Assembly (NCBI RefSeq): GCF_001905595.1
Contig: NZ_LIXI01000016.1
Coordinates: 1 to 64,000 of the forward strand
Length of the DNA: 64,000 bases
Direction: 5' to 3'
From: Streptomyces sp. CB00316
GTDB lineage: Bacteria > Actinomycetota > Actinomycetes > Streptomycetales > Streptomycetaceae
Each line of letters opens with the position of its first letter. Positions within the stretch are counted from its first letter, which is position 1. The position numbers and the translations under genes are program-made. The notes below the pieces were generated by a model. It did no database searches and was not told where the DNA came from. It was given only the letters and a program-made list of their open reading frames with translations. Of this stretch, positions 58,757 through 64,000 are shown one piece after another.

Positions 58757-59920
58757 GTGAAAATCCTGCACGTCGTCACGCTCCACACCCCGGACCACGC
58801 CTTCGGCGGTCCGACCCGGGTGGCGCTCAACCTGTCCAAGGTCCAGCGTGCCGCCGGGGACGACGCCCGCATCATGGCCCTCGGCGACGGCTTCCCGGGC
58901 GGGGACCTGCCCAGCCATGTCGAGGGAGTTCCGGTCCACCTCTTCCAGGCCCGGCACCTGCTCCCGATGTTCGAGGTCAGCGGCATCACCTCCGCCGCAC
59001 TGCTGCGCACCGCACGCCGCATGATGCGCGGCGCCGACCTCGTGCACGTCCACCTGATGCGGGACCTGGTGACCCTGCCCGCCGCGCTCCTCGCACTCGC
59101 GACCCGTATCCCCCTGGTCGTCCAGACCCACGGCATGATCGACCCGACCGAGAAGAAGGTCGCCCAGCTCACCGACCTGCTCGGGGTGCGCAAGGTGCTG
59201 CGCAGCGCGGACGCCGTCCTGCACCTCACCGAGATGGAGCGGCTCGACGTGAACGCCGTCGCCGCCCCCGTCCCGCTCACCCGCACCGTACGGCTGGTCA
59301 ACGGCGTCCGCCCGCAGGAGCGCAAGCCCGCCCGCGATGCCGACCGGCCGCCGACCGTGCTCTACCTGGCCCGCATCCAGAAGCGCAAGCGGCCCGAGGA
59401 CTTCATCGCCGCGATGCCGCACGTCCTGGCCCGTCACCCCGACGCCCGGTTCGTACTGGCCGGACCTGACACCGGCTCGCTGCCCGGCACCCTCGCCCTC
59501 GCCCGGGAGCTGGGCGTCACGGACTCCCTGGACCACGTGGGCCCGCTGGAGCACGACGAGGTGCTCGCCGCCGGGCGCGAGGCCGATGTGTACGTGCTGC
59601 CGGCCATCGAGGAGCCCTTCCCGGTCTCGGTCCTGGAGGCGATGTCGGTGGGCACCCCCGTCGTCATCACCCGCACCTGCGGGCAGGCCCCCGATGTGGC
59701 GGAGGCCGGAGCGGGCCGGGTGATCGACAGCCGGGTCGGCGAGGACGCGGCCAACGCCCGCAAGGTCGCCGACGCGATCCTGGAGCTGCTGGAGCCGGAG
59801 GCCGCCGAGCAGGCCGGCAAGGCGGCCTGGGACCTGGTCAACGACCAGTTCACGATCGAGGTCGTCACCGCCACCCTCCGGCGGACCTACGAGGACGTGG
59901 TCCGCCGGAGGCGAGGGTGA
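58757..59920 (+). CDS. Glycosyltransferase family 4
   Basis: A 387-aa GT-B enzyme. N-terminal KILHVVTLHTPDHAFGGPTR contains the glycine-rich acceptor-side loop; LVHVHLMRDLVTLP and VQTHGMIDPTEKK follow. In the donor domain, YLARIQKRKRPEDFIAAM and the EX7E motif (PAIEEPFPVSVLEAMSVGTP) bind a nucleotide sugar. GTG start 58757. It ends 12 bp from the convergent family 2 enzyme. Confidence 0.9.
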   Translation: MKILHVVTLHTPDHAFGGPTRVALNLSKVQRAAGDDARIMALGDGFPGGDLPSHVEGVPVHLFQARHLLPMFEVSGITSAALLRTARRMMRGADLVHVHLMRDLVTLPAALLALATRIPLVVQTHGMIDPTEKKVAQLTDLLGVRKVLRSADAVLHLTEMERLDVNAVAAPVPLTRTVRLVNGVRPQERKPARDADRPPTVLYLARIQKRKRPEDFIAAMPHVLARHPDARFVLAGPDTGSLPGTLALARELGVTDSLDHVGPLEHDEVLAAGREADVYVLPAIEEPFPVSVLEAMSVGTPVVITRTCGQAPDVAEAGAGRVIDSRVGEDAANARKVADAILELLEPEAAEQAGKAAWDLVNDQFTIEVVTATLRRTYEDVVRRRRG

Positions 59921-59932
59921 GAACCAGGCCCG

Positions 59933-60772
59933 TCAACGTAGCGGCTTCTCCCGGGACTTGAGTGCGATCTGCCAGCGGTAGAAGCTCATCGCCAGCGCGA
60001 AGTCGAACCCGGCCCGGCCGTCCAGGAAGCCGCGTCGGTAGAGGTACATGTACGCGAACGACACCACCGGCTTGAACGGTGCCTTGTGGAACAACTGCCC
60101 CTGACGTGACTTGACCTGGCGCACCTGCTCCTTCACCTGGGGGTGGTGCTCCAGCCACGCCTCCCAGTCGGAGTACCGGTTGTGCCGCTCGAACCAGGCG
60201 GTGACGGGGTCGAGATCCTGGTGCTCGATGGGGTGCTTCAGCGTCCCCACCGTCGCGGCGACCGGCTGGTAGTGGCCCTCCACCTCCCCGATGCCCGGCG
60301 CGTCCAGGTCCCCGACCTCCGGGTAGTACGCGCGGGTCCGGTCGGTCAACGACCGCTTGCGGATGGTGTATCCGTGCCGCAACCGCTTTCCCGAGAACCA
60401 GTACCCGAGCGGGATGTCGTACGCGGCGGGCCTGGGCGCCGCCGGATCCCGGAAGACCTCCCGCAGCTCGGCCAGCAGCCCGGGGCTGAGGCGCTCGTCG
60501 CCGTCCAGTAGCAGGATCCAGTCCAGATCGGTGCGGACGTTCTCCAGGCACCACTGCTTCTTCCGCGGGTGGCCCCCGTCCCAGGTGTACGTGACCACCT
60601 CGGCCCCGCACTCCTCGGCGATCTTCACCGTGTCGTCGGTGCTGTGGGAGTCCACCACGACGACCGCCTCGAAGTGGCCGAGCACCGACTTCACCGCCTC
60701 GGCGATGTTCAGGCCCTCGTTCTTCGTGGGGATCGCCACGGCTATCGGGAGTTTCGTCTTACCAGCGGTCAT
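59933..60772 (-). CDS. Glycosyltransferase family 2
   Basis: A 279-aa GT-A enzyme of the lipopolysaccharide-core type (WaaE/KdtX-like). The start VAIPTKNEGLNIAEAVKSVL, the VVVDSHSTDDT nucleotide loop and the DXD-like LLLDGDERLSP (about residues 92-102) are intact; GHPRKKQWCLENV is a family motif. ATG 60772 overlaps the stop of the upstream lipoprotein gene (ATGA). It likely adds a sugar in the same polysaccharide pathway. Confidence 0.9.
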   Translation of the reverse strand: MTAGKTKLPIAVAIPTKNEGLNIAEAVKSVLGHFEAVVVVDSHSTDDTVKIAEECGAEVVTYTWDGGHPRKKQWCLENVRTDLDWILLLDGDERLSPGLLAELREVFRDPAAPRPAAYDIPLGYWFSGKRLRHGYTIRKRSLTDRTRAYYPEVGDLDAPGIGEVEGHYQPVAATVGTLKHPIEHQDLDPVTAWFERHNRYSDWEAWLEHHPQVKEQVRQVKSRQGQLFHKAPFKPVVSFAYMYLYRRGFLDGRAGFDFALAMSFYRWQIALKSREKPLR

Positions 60773-61518
60773 CCCTCGGCTCCTTCGGCCAGCCAGGCGT
60801 AGCAGCCTGTGGAGGTGAACGTACGGGCGGACTTCGGGATGGTGATCTTCCGTGACGTGCCCGTGTCGGAGGTGCCGGAGGCGAGCTCCTTCCCGCCCGC
60901 CCCCTCGATCTGCCACGAGCAGTGCGTGGTGGGGGAGGCGGACCGGTAGACCCCGGGCCGCAGGGTCTTCCCGGTGTGGGTGCCGTCGGCGTAGGCGTAC
61001 GCGGCCTCGTCGACCAGGTCCTGGTGCTGGGGGCAGAGCCCCGCCACCGCGGCCGGCGCGTCGGGGATCTCCTGGGTGGCGATGGCGCCCACGGCGGTGT
61101 CCCGGTCGGCCTTGACCAGGTAGCGCAGCTTGTCGCAGGTCTCCTGGCCGGTCTGGAGCACGGCGGCCGGGTCCATGCCCTTGGGCACCCGGCCCTCCAG
61201 GTACTCCTTCTGCTTCTTGGTGAAGGTCCCGGTGGCCGGGGTGATCTCGTCGGAGGGTGTCTTCGGGCCCTCGGCGGTGGCGGCGGGGGCGGGAGGTCCG
61301 GGGGCCGCGGGCTCCTCGGTGGCGGGTGCCGTTGGCGGCGCGGGCGCGGCGGGCGTGGTCGGTGTCGGGGCGGACGGGCCGGGGACGGAGGGCCCGGAGG
61401 CCGCGGGGCGCTGGGCGCCCGCGGCCTCCGGGCCGTTCCCGTCCGCGGACGAGCCGCAGGCGGCCAGCGCCGCCACCGCCATGACGACGGCGGCGCCGGC
61501 CAGGAACGGATTCCTCAT
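60769..61518 (-). CDS. Lipoprotein of unknown function in the polysaccharide locus
   Basis: A 249-aa protein with lipobox LAAC (Cys about residue 21), a 70-residue Pro/Ala/Thr-rich linker, a DUF732-like helical segment with two cysteines (GQETCDKLRYLVKADRDTAV and VAGLCPQHQDLVDEA), and a C-terminal beta domain (TLRPGVYRSASPTTHCSWQI, ending in TSTGCYAWLAEG) whose cysteines could pair. Coupled to the GT2 gene by ATGA and 4 bp downstream of the LamG protein gene. Confidence 0.8.
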   Translation of the reverse strand: MRNPFLAGAAVVMAVAALAACGSSADGNGPEAAGAQRPAASGPSVPGPSAPTPTTPAAPAPPTAPATEEPAAPGPPAPAATAEGPKTPSDEITPATGTFTKKQKEYLEGRVPKGMDPAAVLQTGQETCDKLRYLVKADRDTAVGAIATQEIPDAPAAVAGLCPQHQDLVDEAAYAYADGTHTGKTLRPGVYRSASPTTHCSWQIEGAGGKELASGTSDTGTSRKITIPKSARTFTSTGCYAWLAEGAEG

Positions 61519-61522
61519 CGGA

Positions 61523-63778
61523 TCAGCTGTTCCTCAGGGCGTAGTGGGCGCTGACCTGGGAAGCGGTCAGTGCGGTCGGATAGACGGCGGTCTCGTCGAT
61601 CTGCCCGGCGAAGAAGTTGCTCGTCGGACGGCTCGGCCAGCTGGCGAGGTTGTCCCCGCCGATCCGCCAGTAGCCCGGGGCGCTCTCGTTGGTGGAGTAC
61701 AGGATGTTCGACGCGCGCAGCTGCCCGTCGACGTAGAGCGCCATCCCGCCGGGCCCCTGGGTGGCGACGACGTGGTGCCACTGGCCGTCGTTGTACGCCC
61801 CCGTGGTGGCGACGGTCCGGGTGCCGCCGCTGTAGACACCGAAGGTGAGGCGTCCGTCGTTGCGCATGTAGACGTGCTTGTCGTGGCGGGTGCTGTTCTG
61901 CTGGGTCAGGTTCCCGAAGCCGATGATCTTCCCGCCCCGGGTGGTGGTGGTCTTGATCCAGGTCTCGACGGAGAACCGGGCCGGGGCCGGGTGGAGCCGG
62001 TTGCTGTAGGCGTACTCGTCGGTGCCGTTGAACCCGATCGCGGTGGACGGCCCTGCGACGGCCGCCGGGGTCTGCCGGTAGGCCGGGGCGTTGCGCAGGA
62101 ACCCGTTGTTGAGGTTGCCGCTGCTGTCGTGGGCGAAGGTGGAGGTGCCCTCGTCGTAGCGCCAGTAGAGGGTTGCTCCGTCGTCCTTGACCCGGGCGGC
62201 GTAGGCCTCGGTGGCGGTCGCCACGGTGGCTGACTGGGCCGGGGACTTGGCGCTGGTGTTGACGCCGTCGCTCGCGGTGATCCGGTACGAGTAGGTCTGG
62301 CCGGCCACGACGTCGGTGTCCGTCCAGTTCAGCTGCGGCCGGTTCCAGAAGACCGAGTAGCCGGTCGTGGTGTGGATGGGCGTGTTCGACCCGTCCTTGT
62401 AGATCCGGTAGGTCAGCTCACCGTCGTCGGTGTCGAAGCTGGTCTGCCAGTTCACCTCGATCTTCCCCGGATTCAGCGTGGACAGGCTGACGTTGGGCAC
62501 CCAGGGCGCCCCGGTGTCCGGGCCGTCCGCGAACCGGGTCAGCCCCTGCTGGGGGGCGCTGTTGACGGTGGTGAACTCGCCGCCGACCCACAGGTAGTGG
62601 CGGCCGTCCTTGCCGGTCTGGGTCATCACCCGCGGACCGACCGGCTCCCCGATGCCGTCGTTGGTGTCCGGGAACCAGGGCAGCAGCTTCGGGTCGTCGA
62701 CCGACTGGGCCAGCAGGTGCTTGCGCGGCTGGTCGGGGAAGGCGCCCATGGAGGCGCAGTCGTGGGCGTGGCTGCCGCTGTAGAGGACACCGGAGTAGAC
62801 CGCCACGGCCTGGGTGGCGCCCAGGCAGGTGTCGCGCCAGCGCTGTTGGAAGTCGCTCAGGTTCAGCGCGATCCGGCCGTCGAAGACCCCGCCGCCGCTG
62901 CCCTCGTTGGCGGTGTAGAAGCCGGTGGCGTCGGTGGTGATGTCCTGGACGGTGGAGTTGTTGTGGATGAACCCCGGATAGCTCTTGGTGAGTTGCCCGG
63001 TGGTGGCGTTCACCACGGCCAGCGCGTGGGTGGTGGTGCCGTTGATCCGGAAGAAGTCCCCGCCGAGCAGCACGTTCTGCCCGTCCGGGGTCACCTCGAT
63101 CGCCCGGGCCACCTCGTCGGCGTTGGCCGTGAACGGCAGGAGCGCGGCGCCGGCGGTGGAGACGGCCGCGAAGTGGCTCCTGGTCTGGCCGCCGACGCTG
63201 GTGAAGTCACCGGCCAGATAGACCGTGTCGGACGTGACGGCGAGCGCCCGCACGGTGGCCGAGACGGCGATCTTGAAGTTGTTGCGGACGGTGCAGGTCG
63301 CGGTGTCGATGGCAGCGAAGTTGCTGACCCCGACCCCGTTCACCGCCCCGAACTGGCCGCCCGCGTACAGCGTCTCCCCGTCGGGGGAGAGCGCCAGCGA
63401 GCGTACGGTCGCGGTCCCCGAGGAGATCGTGAACGACAGAGAGCAGTCCGTGGGTGCCCCGGTCGCCGCGTCGAAGGCGGCGAAGTTCACCGCGGGCTGC
63501 TCATTGGTGCCGGCCGCCGCCTTGGGCGGCCGCAGGGTGGAGAAGGTGCCGCCCGCGTAGACGACGCCGTCGCCGGCCGCCATCGACCAGACGATGCCGT
63601 TGGTCTGCCAGGTGGAGAGGTCGTCCGCGGTGATGGCCACCGGAGGGGTCAGCGCCGCTGCCGGGGAACCCCCGACCGCCGTGGCGGTCAGGGCTCCGGC
63701 CAGCAGGCAGAGAGCGGCGGAAGCGGCCCGAATACGGCCACGTCCTCCGGATCTTTGCCCCGTACTTCCGTTCATCAT
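61523..63778 (-). CDS. Secreted beta-propeller/FN3/LamG protein
   Basis: A 751-aa exported protein. After a signal peptide (about residues 15-43) come about 350 residues of propeller-like repeats (VVYAGGTFSTL, TLYAGGQFGAVNG, TVYLAGDFTSVGG, NVLLGGDFFRINGTTTHALA), each blade ending in a G-G-x-F-like turn. A fibronectin type III-like domain follows (about 425-515; YRIYKDGSNTP, YSYRITASDGVN), then a LamG/concanavalin-like domain (about 525-751; RFSVETWIKTTT, GQWHHVVATQGPGGMALYVD). Its ATG overlaps the stop of the upstream gene. Probably binds glycans at the cell surface. Confidence 0.87.
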   Translation of the reverse strand: MMNGSTGQRSGGRGRIRAASAALCLLAGALTATAVGGSPAAALTPPVAITADDLSTWQTNGIVWSMAAGDGVVYAGGTFSTLRPPKAAAGTNEQPAVNFAAFDAATGAPTDCSLSFTISSGTATVRSLALSPDGETLYAGGQFGAVNGVGVSNFAAIDTATCTVRNNFKIAVSATVRALAVTSDTVYLAGDFTSVGGQTRSHFAAVSTAGAALLPFTANADEVARAIEVTPDGQNVLLGGDFFRINGTTTHALAVVNATTGQLTKSYPGFIHNNSTVQDITTDATGFYTANEGSGGGVFDGRIALNLSDFQQRWRDTCLGATQAVAVYSGVLYSGSHAHDCASMGAFPDQPRKHLLAQSVDDPKLLPWFPDTNDGIGEPVGPRVMTQTGKDGRHYLWVGGEFTTVNSAPQQGLTRFADGPDTGAPWVPNVSLSTLNPGKIEVNWQTSFDTDDGELTYRIYKDGSNTPIHTTTGYSVFWNRPQLNWTDTDVVAGQTYSYRITASDGVNTSAKSPAQSATVATATEAYAARVKDDGATLYWRYDEGTSTFAHDSSGNLNNGFLRNAPAYRQTPAAVAGPSTAIGFNGTDEYAYSNRLHPAPARFSVETWIKTTTTRGGKIIGFGNLTQQNSTRHDKHVYMRNDGRLTFGVYSGGTRTVATTGAYNDGQWHHVVATQGPGGMALYVDGQLRASNILYSTNESAPGYWRIGGDNLASWPSRPTSNFFAGQIDETAVYPTALTASQVSAHYALRNS

Positions 63779-64000
63779 TCAGCTCCGAAGGTGAGAACGA
63801 GCTGCGGCCTGGCGGCCGCCGATCCTGCCTCGCTCGACCAGACGCGCAGACTGTCGGTCCCGCTGCTGGTCAGGGCGAGTGAGTAGGCGGAGCCGAGGGC
63901 CCCGCCCAGTGCCGGCGCGGTGAGCTCCACCGAGTAGTCGGTGGAGACGGCGGTTGCGCCGGTGATGCTCCCCAGCACGGACGCGGAGAGCGCCGGCCGG
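63775..64000 (-). CDS. C-terminal part of a secreted DNRLRE/CBM96-like protein (partial, 5' end outside window)
   Basis: The open frame enters from the right edge and stops at 63775. The 75 visible residues end in SGTDSLRVWSSEAGSAAARP then QLVLTFGAE, the closing strand pattern of DNRLRE/CBM96-type beta-sandwich domains in actinobacterial surface proteins. Its TGA overlaps the ATG of the propeller/LamG gene, so the two are co-translated. Total size unknown. Confidence 0.75.
   Translation of the reverse strand, partial: RPALSASVLGSITGATAVSTDYSVELTAPALGGALGSAYSLALTSSGTDSLRVWSSEAGSAAARPQLVLTFGAE

Noticed and set aside
61130..63886. Long + strand frames at the right end
   Set aside because: They mirror the lipoprotein and propeller/LamG genes on the minus strand, and their translations are low-complexity.

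Overview
The window looks like chromosomal DNA of a Streptomyces species. It is very GC-rich, codons nearly always end in G or C, GTG starts are common, operons are packed with ATGA/GTGA overlaps, TTA codons are rare, and several gene families are typical of Streptomyces (Scr1-type HTH/DUF397 pairs, a SepF-like protein, a DUF6099-like protein, Pnkp/Hen1). No rRNA, tRNA or CRISPR was seen. All functional names come from motif and family recognition by eye; no search was run.

Layout. 1-5.6 kb: a clipped gene end, a LysE-type exporter divergent from a MocR regulator, a LuxR-type regulator, two small coupled unknown genes, and an Scr1-type regulator/DUF397 pair closed by a perfect 23-bp hairpin terminator. 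5.8-8.2 kb: a secreted collagenase with a TTA codon in its signal peptide. 8.3-14.2 kb: a hydroxyproline catabolic operon (three-subunit D-hydroxyproline dehydrogenase, DapA-like deaminase, epimerase, GntR regulator); its first gene also has a TTA codon. 14.6-17.9 kb: a siderophore-iron importer behind an iron box (binding protein and two permeases, no ATPase). 18-21.4 kb: an acidic unknown protein, a DedA remnant, a DeoR regulator, a 19-codon ORF coupled to a SepF-like gene, a MazG-like gene, a cluster of DnaA-box-like sites and a DUF6099-like gene. 21.4-31.6 kb: F420-type oxidoreductase, homocysteine methyltransferase, the Hen1/Pnkp RNA repair pair, then arginine deiminase, ornithine carbamoyltransferase and a cationic amino-acid permease.

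31.5-41.8 kb: an anti-sigma-type ATPase, then an aromatic acyl-CoA catabolic group (enoyl-CoA hydratase, fused flavin hydroxylase/old-yellow-enzyme reductase, CoA ligase, PaaX regulator, acyl-CoA dehydrogenase, RidA). The content best fits 2-aminobenzoate or salicylate through CoA thioesters. Inside it sits an unrelated three-gene unit (35518-37613): a small cytosolic protein and a three-helix membrane protein sharing an NSPAIG motif, plus an orphan solute-binding lipoprotein. This is the best candidate here for an undescribed system. 42.1-48.6 kb: a complete Mrp Na+/H+ antiporter operon with A and B fused. 48.6-51.5 kb: a scrapyard of IS5, ISAs1 and IS3 remnants, a broken cytidylyltransferase copy, an RNA-like pseudoknot and an orphan lipoprotein gene behind a perfect palindrome. 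51.6-64 kb: an extracellular polysaccharide locus (CDP-alcohol phosphatidyltransferase, cytidylyltransferase, glycosyltransferases, Wzz-like protein with a degenerate P-loop, flippase, polymerase-like protein, lipoprotein, and secreted propeller/LamG and DNRLRE-type proteins) running off the right edge.
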